A program made the position numbers and the translations under genes. Shown here piece after piece: positions 1 through 7,163 of a DNA stretch of 13,890 bases. Numbering within the stretch: position 1 is the first letter of the stretch; every line of letters begins with the position of its first letter. The stretch is from NCBI GenBank assembly GCA_964428275.1, contig CAYRXN010000124.1:1-13890 (forward strand). Direction: 5' to 3'. The notes under the pieces are model-generated. The model did not search any database. It was given only the letters and a program-made list of their open reading frames with translations, and was not told where the DNA came from. The DNA comes from JALSRY01 sp964428275 (GTDB taxonomy: Bacteria > Planctomycetota > Phycisphaerae > UBA1845 > Fen-1342).

Positions 1-31
1 CGATGAGTTGTACGTCTGTCAGGTCGATCAT
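1..31 (-). CDS. Possible 5' end of a minus-strand gene cut by the window edge
   Basis: Reading leftward from an ATG at 31-29, ten codons are open to the edge and give MIDLTDVQLI. The composition is plausible for a real N-terminus, and the position suits a gene transcribed in the same direction as the glycosyltransferase that ends at 136. Only a G-rich stretch (about 42-50 on the plus strand) stands in for a ribosome binding site, about 10 bases upstream. Ten codons cannot identify a family. A plus-strand gene ending at the TGA at 4-6 is the alternative. Confidence 0.25.
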   Translation of the reverse strand, partial: MIDLTDVQLI

Positions 32-135
32 GGCATTCAAACCGCCCCCCAACCGCGGGGGGAGTCGCAAAGGGGCCCGGTCCGCCCCTCGGGGGCTTTC
101 GTCCCCCCGACCTCCCAAACGGAACGGGAACCGGC
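32..135. other. Intergenic region with two G/C-run hairpins
   Basis: About 100 bases lie between the end of the glycosyltransferase and the possible gene at the edge. Two runs can pair: CCCCCC (45-50) with GGGGGG (57-62), and TCGGGGG (89-95) with CCCCCGA (104-110). They could help end transcription of the minus-strand glycosyltransferase. Neither is followed by a T-tract on either strand, so a standard intrinsic terminator is not supported. Confidence 0.35.
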
Positions 136-1767
136 TTACACCCGCTCGCCGGCGGCCCCTCGATTCAGGGCCTGCCGCCGGCGCAGCGCCTCGATGCGCA
201 TGTGGTCCTTCGCGTCGTCGTTGCGGTCGATCGTGGCCTGGTCGATGGCGTGATCGGTTCCGCCGCTGTGACGGATGACCTCGTAGATCGGTTCCCACAC
301 CCGCCCGATCGTGTAGCGCTCGCTGATCCGCAGCACGAGGTCGTAGTCTTCGCCGTAGTTCCGGCACGCCGGCGAATCGTTGACGCCGAACCAGCCCGCC
401 TCGCGGATGACCTTGATGTGCGCCGCACGCGGGGCGCCGGCGCCGTTGATGCGCAACAGATTGTTGCGGCCGTTGTCGGCGGTCCACTCGTCGTGCGTGA
501 CGACGGGGATCTCCTCGTTGCGGTGCAGCTCGCCGGTGGTCTCGTCGAGCGTCCATACCTCGTACGACCCGATCACCATGCCGACCGTCGGATCGGCGTC
601 GAAAACCGCCAGGAGCTTCTCGACGGCGTCGGGTTTGAGCCGGTCGTCGGAATCGAGCTGGACGTAGAACTTGCCACGGGCCGCGGCGATCCCCGCGTTC
701 AGGCACAACCCGAGGTTGTTCACGTCCACCACCACCAGCCGCACCGGCGGCAGCGACGCGTCGTAGCGATCGCCTCCCTCCATGTAACGGCGGACCTCAT
801 CCGCGGTCGGGTCCGCGGGGCCCCCGTTGACGACGACGATCATCTCGACGCGCGGATCGGTCTGGGCCTGGACGCTCTCGATGGCCCGGCCGATGAACTC
901 GGGACGGTGGTTCACGGGCGTGACCACGCTGGCGATGCAGCGGTCGAAACGCGCCGACTCGGCATCGGTGTAGTGGACAGTCCGAATGTGCGCCCCCGGG
1001 GCGAGGTAGGCGCCGATCCGTTTGAGATGCTCCGTGCACGCCCGCTCGGCCTGCTGCTGAACCTCCCGGCCCGCGAGCAGGTAATCAAAGACGTTGTGCG
1101 CGCCGCCGGGAGCGGTCACGGCACTCAGCGAACCGGCGTAGCGGTTGGCCACGTGCAGTGCCGGGGCGTGTTCGGTGAGCCGCAGCCGCAGATCGTACCA
1201 CGCGACCGCGTCGAGCGATTCGTCGAACCCGCCGACGCGGCGCAGCAGCGGGGCCGCGACCAGCAGCAGCGGGCCGAGATCGAACGTGTCGCGCAGCCGC
1301 CCCGGGTGCCAGTCGAGCAGGTGCACCTCGCGGCGCGTGCCGTCGGGCTCGACGCGCTCGTAGTCGCCGTACACCAGTCCCGCCCGAACGCCGTGAGAGT
1401 CCGGACGCCGCGAGGCCGCCATGACCATCGTGCGGACCGCGGATCGACGAAGCGTCACCTGCCCGCGGCCGGTGTCGATCAGCAGCACGTAGTCGCCCGT
1501 GGCGGCCCGAAGGCCGGCGTTCCACATCGCGCTGCGACTGGCGGCTCGTCCGGGCAGGTGGCGGATTCGGGCGGCATCCGCGCCGGCGGGGAGGAAGTCG
1601 GGGCGCGCGGCTTCGCCGCGCCCGTCCACGACGATGCACTCCAGTGCGGGGTGATCCTGGTCGAGCAGGCAGCGCAGGCACGCCGCCAGCGGCGGCAGTC
1701 CGTCGGGCGATTCCTCGGGCAGTAGCAGAATCGCCGATACGCGAGTGTCGTCGAAGTTTGCAGCCAT
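136..1767 (-). CDS. Glycosyltransferase with two tandem GT2-like domains, the first degenerate
   Basis: This 543-residue protein is predicted to transfer sugar from a nucleotide-sugar donor, probably in the cytoplasm during surface polysaccharide or glycoprotein synthesis; the substrate is unknown. The C-terminal domain (about 277-503) has GT-A fold features: a VVTPVNHRPEFIGRAIESVQ start, a nucleotide/metal motif DSDD at 372-375, and NYGEDYDLVLR at 470-480 in the position of the usual ED catalytic-base motif. The N-terminal domain (about 10-215) follows the same plan (IVVDG, GDYVLLID, FDESL) but has DTG where DxD is expected and WYDLRLRL where an ED pair is expected, so it is probably not catalytic. 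No membrane segment or signal peptide is visible. It is divergent from the kinase. No Shine-Dalgarno precedes the ATG. The GT2-type assignment is secure; the role is not. Confidence 0.88.
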   Translation of the reverse strand: MAANFDDTRVSAILLLPEESPDGLPPLAACLRCLLDQDHPALECIVVDGRGEAARPDFLPAGADAARIRHLPGRAASRSAMWNAGLRAATGDYVLLIDTGRGQVTLRRSAVRTMVMAASRRPDSHGVRAGLVYGDYERVEPDGTRREVHLLDWHPGRLRDTFDLGPLLLVAAPLLRRVGGFDESLDAVAWYDLRLRLTEHAPALHVANRYAGSLSAVTAPGGAHNVFDYLLAGREVQQQAERACTEHLKRIGAYLAPGAHIRTVHYTDAESARFDRCIASVVTPVNHRPEFIGRAIESVQAQTDPRVEMIVVVNGGPADPTADEVRRYMEGGDRYDASLPPVRLVVVDVNNLGLCLNAGIAAARGKFYVQLDSDDRLKPDAVEKLLAVFDADPTVGMVIGSYEVWTLDETTGELHRNEEIPVVTHDEWTADNGRNNLLRINGAGAPRAAHIKVIREAGWFGVNDSPACRNYGEDYDLVLRISERYTIGRVWEPIYEVIRHSGGTDHAIDQATIDRNDDAKDHMRIEALRRRQALNRGAAGERV

Positions 1768-1773
1768 GACGGC

Positions 1774-1779
1774 ATTTTA
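1774..1779 (-). promoter_or_regulatory. Possible -10 element (TAAAAT) for the glycosyltransferase
   Basis: On the minus strand TAAAAT ends six bases before the glycosyltransferase ATG. A transcript started from it would begin at or next to the A of the ATG, giving a leaderless mRNA. That fits the lack of a Shine-Dalgarno. No -35 hexamer is recognisable at the usual distance, so this is tentative. Confidence 0.25.
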
Positions 1780-1845
1780 GCGTATCCCGCACGCTTCCGC
1801 GCCGACCGCGTCGCGTTGCGGGGTAAACTTCGCCCGTATTTCTAA

Positions 1846-1873
1846 TTGCGCAGGAAGCAGTGCGACGTACAAT
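1846..1873 (+). promoter_or_regulatory. Candidate sigma70-type promoter for the kinase gene
   Basis: TTGCGC (1846-1851) and TACAAT (1868-1873) are separated by 16 bases. The -10 matches the consensus at five of six positions and the -35 at three of six. Transcription would start near 1880, leaving about 70 bases before the kinase ATG at 1949. Confidence 0.4.
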
Positions 1874-1948
1874 GGGGGCAGCGGGCTTTCGTCGATCCCG
1901 CGCGAGGCGGGCGGCACACGACAGCCGGGCGCCGTACACGAGGGACTC

Positions 1949-2986
1949 ATGCAGGAAACCGTCACCATCCTGCTCAGAACCGGACACAAGGCCACGCGCG
2001 AGCCGGTCGAGATTCCGGCGCGGGTCGGCACGGTTCGCCTCGGTCAAAAGCTCGGGGAAGGCGCCGGCGGCGTCGTTCTGGCCGGCTTTGACGAGGCCCT
2101 GCACCGGCGGGTCGCCGTCAAGCTGCTCCACCGTCCGCGCGAGTGCGATACGGAAGCCGCCTGGTTCGGCCTGATCGAGGGCGTTCGGAACGCCTCGAGC
2201 GTACGCCACCCCCACATTCTCACGATCCACGCGGTTGAAATGGTCGGCGACGTGCCCGCGATCATCATGGAGTACGTGGACGGGCTCTCGCTCCGGGAGC
2301 TGCTGCGCCGGCCCGGGGGACGCGACGCCCAGATCGGACTGTACGTCATGCACGCCACCGTCACGGCCGTCGCGGTCCTGCACGAAGCCGGAGTGGTCCA
2401 CCGCGATCTGAAACCGGCCAACGTCCTGATCGACCAGGAAGGACACGTGCGCGTCTGCGACTTCGGTCTGGCCTGCGACCTGGGTGTTGCAGTTGTCCGC
2501 AGCCGCGAGGCCGACGTCGGCGGCAGCCCGCTGTACATGGCCCCCGAGGCCTTCGACGGGCAGGTATCGCCGCAGGGAGATGTCTATTCGCTGGGCGTGA
2601 TGCTCTTCGAAGTGCTCACCGGCGACGTGCCGTTCACCGCCGACACCATCAACGAGATCAAGCAGTGTCACGCCCACCGGGAGCCCCCCGCGCACTTACT
2701 CGAGCAGAAGCAGGTGGCGCCCGAGTTGGCCGAGGTCGTGTCGCGGGCGATGCGCAAGCAGCGATTCCTGCGCTACAAGACCGCCGGACACATGCTGCGG
2801 GCGCTCGACCGATCCTGGCCCGCGGGGCGCGATGTACGCAAACTGCGCCAGCGGGTTTCACGGCTCGTGGCCGGCGAGCCGCTCGATACGCCCTCTCCGG
2901 AACCAACCGGAGGGCACGGTGCGCGAGGCACCATCTTCGATGTCGTTGCCCGACGGGCCGCGGAAAAGCGCAGGCGGCGCCAGTGA
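1949..2986 (+). CDS. Eukaryotic-like Ser/Thr protein kinase, soluble
   Basis: A 345-residue Hanks-type kinase that transfers phosphate from ATP to Ser/Thr of unknown target proteins. The kinase domain spans about 30-290. Visible motifs are the glycine loop GEGAGG (36-41), the ATP-binding lysine in VAVK (K58), the catalytic loop HRDLKPAN (151-158, D153), DFG (171-173), APE (198-200) and the DVYSLGVMLFEVLTG helix (211-225). All key catalytic residues are present. After about 300 there is only a short tail ending in a basic RRAAEKRRRRQ. There is no transmembrane segment, PASTA, TPR, WD or other sensor domain, unlike many planctomycetal kinases. The chosen ATG has a GAGGGA just upstream (1940-1945), with tight spacing. 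A candidate promoter lies at 1846-1873. No cognate phosphatase or obvious substrate is adjacent. Confidence 0.93.
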   Translation: MQETVTILLRTGHKATREPVEIPARVGTVRLGQKLGEGAGGVVLAGFDEALHRRVAVKLLHRPRECDTEAAWFGLIEGVRNASSVRHPHILTIHAVEMVGDVPAIIMEYVDGLSLRELLRRPGGRDAQIGLYVMHATVTAVAVLHEAGVVHRDLKPANVLIDQEGHVRVCDFGLACDLGVAVVRSREADVGGSPLYMAPEAFDGQVSPQGDVYSLGVMLFEVLTGDVPFTADTINEIKQCHAHREPPAHLLEQKQVAPELAEVVSRAMRKQRFLRYKTAGHMLRALDRSWPAGRDVRKLRQRVSRLVAGEPLDTPSPEPTGGHGARGTIFDVVARRAAEKRRRRQ

Positions 2987-3161
2987 CCCCCGCCGGGTGA
3001 TGTACCCACCAGAAACCGGAACGCGCACCAGGGCCCCAGTCGCCACTCCGACGGGGAACCCGTGCCCCGCGTGGTGGATTTCCACCTCGACGATCCAGGG
3101 ATCAGCCGGAGCGATTTCATTTCTTGGCGCGCGGGCCGTCGCATCAGCGTGACAAAGCGAT

Positions 3162-3167
3162 TATAAT
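3162..3167 (+). promoter_or_regulatory. Consensus -10 box TATAAT upstream of the two-Cys protein and prepilin-like gene
   Basis: A perfect TATAAT sits in a locally AT-richer patch of otherwise GC-rich DNA. At 18 bases upstream GTCGCA (3138-3143) matches the -35 consensus at three of six positions. The start point would be near 3174, giving a leader of about 137 bases before 3311. The -10 is convincing; the -35 is weak, so an activator may be needed. Confidence 0.5.
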
Positions 3168-3236
3168 GAAAAGGGAATCTCCCACGTTCCGAACCGAGCG
3201 ATTGGGAAGCCCACGGCGAAGGTATTTGAACGTCTC

Positions 3237-3253
3237 TCACGCGACAGGCGTGA
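3237..3253 (+). repeat. Perfect 6-bp inverted repeat in the 5' leader
   Basis: TCACGC and GCGTGA flank the five-base loop GACAG. It lies about 65 bases downstream of the predicted transcription start and 57 bases before the start codon. It could be an RNA hairpin or a dyad protein site. Short GC-rich repeats arise often by chance here. Confidence 0.35.
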
Positions 3254-3310
3254 ATCCACGGGGAAACAGGGAAACGCGGCGGCCCGGCGCATGCCTGCCG
3301 GCCGCGGGGT

Positions 3311-3667
3311 ATGAGAATGGAAGCTGTCAAGACCAACGCGGGCAAGATCGCCCTCGTCGTGATTGTGCTCGCCGCGGCGATCGCCATGTTCGCCTTTCAG
3401 GGCTCCGAGAAGCCGGCGCGAACCGGGCAAGTGGAGTATGTCTGCGTCAAGACGGGCAAGACCTTCTGGTTCAAGCGCGAACCGACCATCCTGCCGCGCG
3501 AAAACCCCGAGACGCACGAGAAGACGCTCGTGCCCTGCCACGAGACCGAAGACGGCCAGCTCGTAATCGACCCGCGCCAGCGGGCGGTCATCCAACAGCT
3601 CGAGAAAGACGGCATTAATAAATTCGTTGATCCTGAAACGCTCGTGGTTCGCAAGAACCCCCAGTAA
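3311..3667 (+). CDS. Small single-pass membrane protein with two conserved-looking cysteines, unknown function
   Basis: A 118-residue protein. Residues 12-29 (KIALVVIVLAAAIAMFAF) form one hydrophobic segment after a short basic N-terminus, so most of the chain is predicted to lie outside the cytoplasmic membrane. The exported part has C45 in YVCVKTGKTFWFKR and C76 in TLVPC, separated by a Pro/Glu/His-rich stretch. The layout recalls a minimal zinc-ribbon or a disulfide pair, but this is inference. The prepilin-like gene starts 25 bases after its stop and is probably cotranscribed from the TATAAT at 3162. An in-frame ATG at 3317 is better spaced from the GGGG at 3306-3309 and may be the true start. 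I do not recognise a characterised family. Confidence 0.75.
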   Translation: MRMEAVKTNAGKIALVVIVLAAAIAMFAFQGSEKPARTGQVEYVCVKTGKTFWFKREPTILPRENPETHEKTLVPCHETEDGQLVIDPRQRAVIQQLEKDGINKFVDPETLVVRKNPQ

Positions 3668-3676
3668 CCTGACCGT

Positions 3677-3681
3677 GGAGG
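3677..3681 (+). promoter_or_regulatory. Shine-Dalgarno GGAGG for the prepilin-like gene
   Basis: GGAGG lies 11 bases before the ATG at 3693. It decides the start in favour of 3693 over the upstream in-frame codon at 3627, which would overlap the preceding gene by 41 bases and put 22 extra residues before MHPPK. Confidence 0.7.
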
Positions 3682-3692
3682 CTCCTGACATC

Positions 3693-4811
3693 ATGCATCC
3701 GCCCAAACTCCAGCGACGTTCGGCATTTACGCTCATCGAGCTGCTGGTCGTCGTCGCAATCATTGCGCTGCTGATCTCGATTCTGCTGCCCAGCCTCAAG
3801 TGCGCCCGCGAAAAGGCCCGCGCGGCCAAGTGCGGCGTCCAGTTGCGCGCCCTGAGCCGGGGCGTCCAGACCTATTCGACCGAGAACAACAGCTGGTTTC
3901 CCGGAATCAACACGACCGGCATCGCCGCCACGATCGCCGGTCGCGGCCACGACGCAGTCTCGCTGCGCCGCCCCGATACGCCGGTTCAGAACTACGACTG
4001 GATGAGCCCCTCGCTGCGGTACGAAACCGACCTCGGCAACAACCGGGCCGAGCGCATCCGCACGCTCATCAGTGACTACGCCTGCCCTTCGCAGCAGGGG
4101 TTGCGCGTGGACTATCTGTATCCTCCGGGCCTCAGTGGCGTCCCCGACGCGGCGGACTTCACCAGTGACATCGTTGCGCAGATGGCCCCGCTGAGCTACC
4201 TCATGCCCGCGCACTTCCAGTGGTGGGGCCAGGACTACTTCCGCCGGGTGATCGCCACCGGGCGCACTGCCAGCGGGCGGCCCGTGACCGTTCAGGCCAA
4301 GGTCGCCAGTACCGGATTCGCCGCCTATCACCCCAGCGATTACGTCTCGCGGGCGGACCGGGTCGGACTTCCCGCCGACAAGGTGCTCGCCGCCGACGGC
4401 ATGCGCTACCTCGCGGCGGACGGGTCGATCGACTTCGACGTCTCGCCCGACGCCGACTGGTTCGGCGCGTTCGCCAGCAACGGCGCATGGTGGTGCGGCT
4501 CGCAGGCCTACGGCGTCAAGAGCGGGACGAAGAACTGGGACGGTCAGACGGTCAGCGCGGGGCAATACCCGGCAGCCCAGGGCAGGAACCTGGTCTGGTC
4601 CTACCGTCACGGTTGCACCGACCGCAACAAGATCACCGAAGGTGTGCGAGACAACGACGGAACGATCAACGCCGTTTTCTTTGACGGCCACGTCAAACGG
4701 CTCGACGATCACGCCTCACGCGAGATCAAGTACTGGTACCCGAAGGGAACCATCGTTCGCAACCCGAGCCAGGGTCTGCGCACCGTTCCGGCGGATTTCG
4801 AGGTGCCGTAG
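3693..4811 (+). CDS. Prepilin-type N-terminal cleavage/methylation protein (pseudopilin-like, exported)
   Basis: A 372-residue protein of the large planctomycetal group of pseudopilin-like surface proteins. The leader MHPPKLQRRSA is followed by FTLIELLVVVAIIALLISILLPSL (residues 12-35), the class III signal that prepilin peptidase cuts before F12. The usual Gly at -1 is Ala11, and E16 is the conserved Glu at +5. The hydrophobic helix anchors the protein or packs it into a type II secretion/type IV pilus-like filament. The rest is a globular exported domain with DGHVKRLDD (331-339) near the end, the typical late DGH motif of these proteins. It follows the two-Cys membrane protein by 25 bases, suggesting an operon, and converges with recG with a 15-base gap. 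The exact function of this family is not known. Confidence 0.88.
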   Translation: MHPPKLQRRSAFTLIELLVVVAIIALLISILLPSLKCAREKARAAKCGVQLRALSRGVQTYSTENNSWFPGINTTGIAATIAGRGHDAVSLRRPDTPVQNYDWMSPSLRYETDLGNNRAERIRTLISDYACPSQQGLRVDYLYPPGLSGVPDAADFTSDIVAQMAPLSYLMPAHFQWWGQDYFRRVIATGRTASGRPVTVQAKVASTGFAAYHPSDYVSRADRVGLPADKVLAADGMRYLAADGSIDFDVSPDADWFGAFASNGAWWCGSQAYGVKSGTKNWDGQTVSAGQYPAAQGRNLVWSYRHGCTDRNKITEGVRDNDGTINAVFFDGHVKRLDDHASREIKYWYPKGTIVRNPSQGLRTVPADFEVP

Positions 4812-4826
4812 CGCACCCGCCGCGCC

Positions 4827-6959
4827 CTAGCCCGCGTCCACCAGCGCCAGTTTGTCGCCCAGCATGCGCCGCAGCGCCGGAACCAGCATCCGGTGCTCCG
4901 GCCGGGCCAGCGCCGGGTCGCGTTGAATCAAATCGAAGGCGTCGCGCCGGGCCTCCTCCAGCAGCTCGAAGTCGTGGACCAGGTCGCCGGCGCGCAGCTC
5001 GGGCAGCCCGTGCTGCCGTGTCCCGAGCAGCTCGCCCGGCCCGCGCTGACGCAGGTCCGCCTCGGCGATGCGGAATCCGTCGCGGGTCGTAGCCATGACC
5101 TCCAGCCGCTGGGCGGCCTTTTCGCCGCGGCTGCGCGAGATCAGCACGCACAGGCTCTCTTTGGCGCCCCGGCCGACCCGCCCGCGCAACTGGTGCAACT
5201 GCGAGAGTCCGAACCGGTCGGCGTTCTCGACCACCATGATCGTCGCATTGGGCACGTCTACGCCGACTTCCACCACCGTCGTCGAGACCACCGCGTGCAG
5301 CTTGCCCGCCGCGAACGCGCCGATGACCGCCTGCTTCTCGGCCGGCTTCATCGCCCCGTGCAGCAGTCCCACCCGCAAGCCGCGCCACGGACCCGACACC
5401 AGCCGCTCATGGGCCGCTTTCGCCGAGACCAGCGCCGGGCCCTTGCGCGCCGGCGCTGCCGAACTCCCGCCGGCGGCCGGCACCCCGGCCGCAGCGTGCG
5501 GCGGCTCGTCCGCACCGATCAGCGGACAGACGACGTAGGCCTGTTCGCCGGCCTCCAGCCGCCTGCGCACGTAGCGCATCACGGTTTGCCACTTCCGCGG
5601 CGGAACCACCTTCGTAATCGTCTGCGCCCGGCCCGGCGGCATCTCGTCGATTACCGATACGTCGAGATCGCCGAACACCGTCATCGAGAGCGTGCGCGGG
5701 ATCGGCGTCGCGGTCATCACGAGGTAGTGCGGCATCGGCCCCTTCGTGCGAATCCCGGCCCGCTGCATGACGCCGAACTTGTGCTGCTCGTCCACGACCA
5801 CCATCGCCAGGTCGGCGAACGCCACGTCTTTTTCGAGCAGGGCCTGCGTACCGACGACGAGGTCGATCTCTCCCGCCTCGATCGCGGCCAGCGCCGCCGT
5901 CCGCTCCGACCGCGTCAGCTTGCCGCGCAGCAGCGCCCGGCGGACGCGGCTGCCTTCGAGATACTGCTCGATGCTGGCATGGTGCTGCTGCGCGAGAATC
6001 TCGGTCGGAGCCATGATCGCCGCCTGTCCGCCGTGGGCGACCGCCACGAGGCACGCGTAGAGCGCCACGACCGTCTTGCCGCTGCCCACGTCGCCCTGGA
6101 GCAGGCGGGTCATGGGGTGGCCGCGCTCCAGATCGCGCGCGATCTGGCGAATCACGCGATTCTGCGCCGCGGTCAGTGCAAACGGAAACCGCGCCCGGAT
6201 TCTCCGGTCGATCTCCGCGGTTACGTGCAGCTTGCGCCCCGCCAGCAACGACACCTGGCGGTACCGCCGCAACGCCAGCGCCAGCTCCATCAGGAAGAAC
6301 TCCTCGTAGGCCAGTCGGCGGCGGGCGCGCTCCAGCTCCGCCTCGTCGCGCGGCCGGTGCATCGCCCGCACGGCCTCGGCCCGCGACGGCCAGTCGCGCG
6401 ACCGGCACAGCTCCGCCGGCAGCACTTCTTCCACGGGGACGCGGCCGTGGGCCAGCACCGCGTCCACCGCCCGGCGGATCGTGGGCGACTTGATCCGCTC
6501 GTTGGCGTGATAGACCCCCACCAGCCGCGCGCCGGTGTCCGTTTCCGCCAGCACCGTACCGGGCGGAAACGTCTGCACCCGCGGCTGGACGATCTCCGGC
6601 AGCCCGTTGTACTCCTGCACCTTCCCCGTCGCGATGACCAGCGCCCCCGCAAAGAGCCCGCGCGGCGGATGACGCTGCTGAAACCACCGCAGCGTGCAGG
6701 TCTCGGTGCCGTCGCAGATTTCGACCTTCAGCGTGTTCCCTCGGCGGCAGACGCCGACCACCTCGCCGCGGACCGTCGCGGTCGTGCCGGGCCGCAGGTC
6801 GGCGATATCGACCTGTCCGGTTTCGGTTTCGTAGCGGAACGGGTAGTACGCGAGCAGGTCGCCCACCGTCTCGATACCCAGCGTCGCGAACAGGCGCGCC
6901 CGGTGGGGCCCGACCCCGCGGACGTACTGTATCGGACTGTCGTTGCGTAGCACCGCCAT
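4827..6959 (-). CDS. recG: ATP-dependent DNA helicase RecG
   Basis: A 710-residue RecG, close to the family's usual size. RecG reverses stalled replication forks and migrates branched DNA during repair. The N-terminal wedge/OB part (about 1-200) includes VRGVGPHRARLFATLGI. Motor motifs are all present: GDVGSGKT (Walker A, 289-296), APTEILAQQH (317-326), DEQHKFGV (Walker B, 390-397), TATPIPRT (416-423), LLHGAMKPAEK (532-542), VVSTTVVEVGVDVPNAT (557-573) and QLHQLRGRVGRG (587-598). The C-terminal GFRIAEADLRQRGPGELLGTRQHG (628-651) is RecG's own TRG signature. An Ala/Gly/Pro-rich insertion occupies about 482-512. The start at 6959 matches where RecG homology begins; the frame stays open to 7298, but that extension has no homology signal and would include the promoter at 7015-7023. 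It converges with the prepilin-like gene. Confidence 0.97.
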   Translation of the reverse strand: MAVLRNDSPIQYVRGVGPHRARLFATLGIETVGDLLAYYPFRYETETGQVDIADLRPGTTATVRGEVVGVCRRGNTLKVEICDGTETCTLRWFQQRHPPRGLFAGALVIATGKVQEYNGLPEIVQPRVQTFPPGTVLAETDTGARLVGVYHANERIKSPTIRRAVDAVLAHGRVPVEEVLPAELCRSRDWPSRAEAVRAMHRPRDEAELERARRRLAYEEFFLMELALALRRYRQVSLLAGRKLHVTAEIDRRIRARFPFALTAAQNRVIRQIARDLERGHPMTRLLQGDVGSGKTVVALYACLVAVAHGGQAAIMAPTEILAQQHHASIEQYLEGSRVRRALLRGKLTRSERTAALAAIEAGEIDLVVGTQALLEKDVAFADLAMVVVDEQHKFGVMQRAGIRTKGPMPHYLVMTATPIPRTLSMTVFGDLDVSVIDEMPPGRAQTITKVVPPRKWQTVMRYVRRRLEAGEQAYVVCPLIGADEPPHAAAGVPAAGGSSAAPARKGPALVSAKAAHERLVSGPWRGLRVGLLHGAMKPAEKQAVIGAFAAGKLHAVVSTTVVEVGVDVPNATIMVVENADRFGLSQLHQLRGRVGRGAKESLCVLISRSRGEKAAQRLEVMATTRDGFRIAEADLRQRGPGELLGTRQHGLPELRAGDLVHDFELLEEARRDAFDLIQRDPALARPEHRMLVPALRRMLGDKLALVDAG

Positions 6960-7014
6960 CTCGCGCACCACCCGTCGCCATCGATCGGGCCCCGCCTTCC
7001 CGTCCGGTTCGCCC

Positions 7015-7023
7015 TTTATACCA
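7015..7023 (-). promoter_or_regulatory. Extended -10 promoter for recG
   Basis: On the minus strand the sequence reads TGGTATAAA, an extended -10 (TGnTATAAT type, five of six in the hexamer). No clear -35 is needed for this class. Transcription would start near 7008, about 50 bases upstream of the recG ATG at 6959. Confidence 0.5.
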
Positions 7024-7103
7024 TAGAGCCATCTCCCGGACCGCCCCCGCTGCGCGAGGCGGCACGCGGGATTCCCGCCAGACGCTGGTGCGACCCGCTG
7101 CGC

Positions 7104-7115
7104 CCGGCGCGCCGG
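7104..7115. repeat. 12-base palindrome CCGGCGCGCCGG, first copy
   Basis: A perfect palindrome in the recG/TIGR03790 intergenic region. The same 12-mer occurs at 10611-10622, again between genes. It may be a dyad binding site or a remnant of a short interspersed repeat; high GC makes chance possible. Confidence 0.45.
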
Positions 7116-7163
7116 CCGCACGACCGAGAAAAAGTGTTGATTCGAACCCGGCGCCCGGCGACC

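Larger units (their letters stand above)
2987..3310. other. 324-base gene-free stretch with promoter and hairpins
   Basis: This lies between the kinase and the small membrane protein. The first part holds a small hairpin, ACGGG (3051-3055) with CCCGT (3059-3063), which could follow the kinase transcript but has no T-tract. The second part holds a TATAAT box (3162-3167) and what would be a 5' leader of about 135 bases. The leader contains TCACGC (3237-3242) paired with GCGTGA (3248-3253), and CGCGGC (3275-3280) paired with GCCGCG (3301-3306), which closes just before the start codon. No convincing gene is seen. An open minus-strand frame (3085-2858, GTG start) runs into the kinase and is treated as chance. 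Confidence 0.6.

Noticed and set aside
202..1725. 507-codon open frame on the plus strand opposite the glycosyltransferase
   Set aside because: It has shadow composition (Val/Arg/Asp-rich, no recognisable motif) and lies entirely antisense to a gene with clear GT2 motifs; long antisense frames are expected at this GC content.
1085..2695. 536-codon minus-strand frame spanning the glycosyltransferase start and the kinase
   Set aside because: It crosses two well-supported genes and has no family motif; half is out of frame with the glycosyltransferase and half is antisense to the kinase.
4812..4826. Possible shared terminator between the convergent prepilin-like gene and recG
   Set aside because: Only 15 bases separate the two stop codons, and no hairpin with a T-tract is visible there.
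4893..6950. 685-codon plus-strand frame opposite recG
   Set aside because: It is antisense to intact RecG motifs, with Arg/His/Gln/Leu-rich shadow composition.
7139..7148. tRNA T-loop-like GATTCGAACC (complement of GGTTCGAATC)
   Set aside because: Neighbouring bases do not form a five-pair T stem, and no acceptor or anticodon arm can be found.
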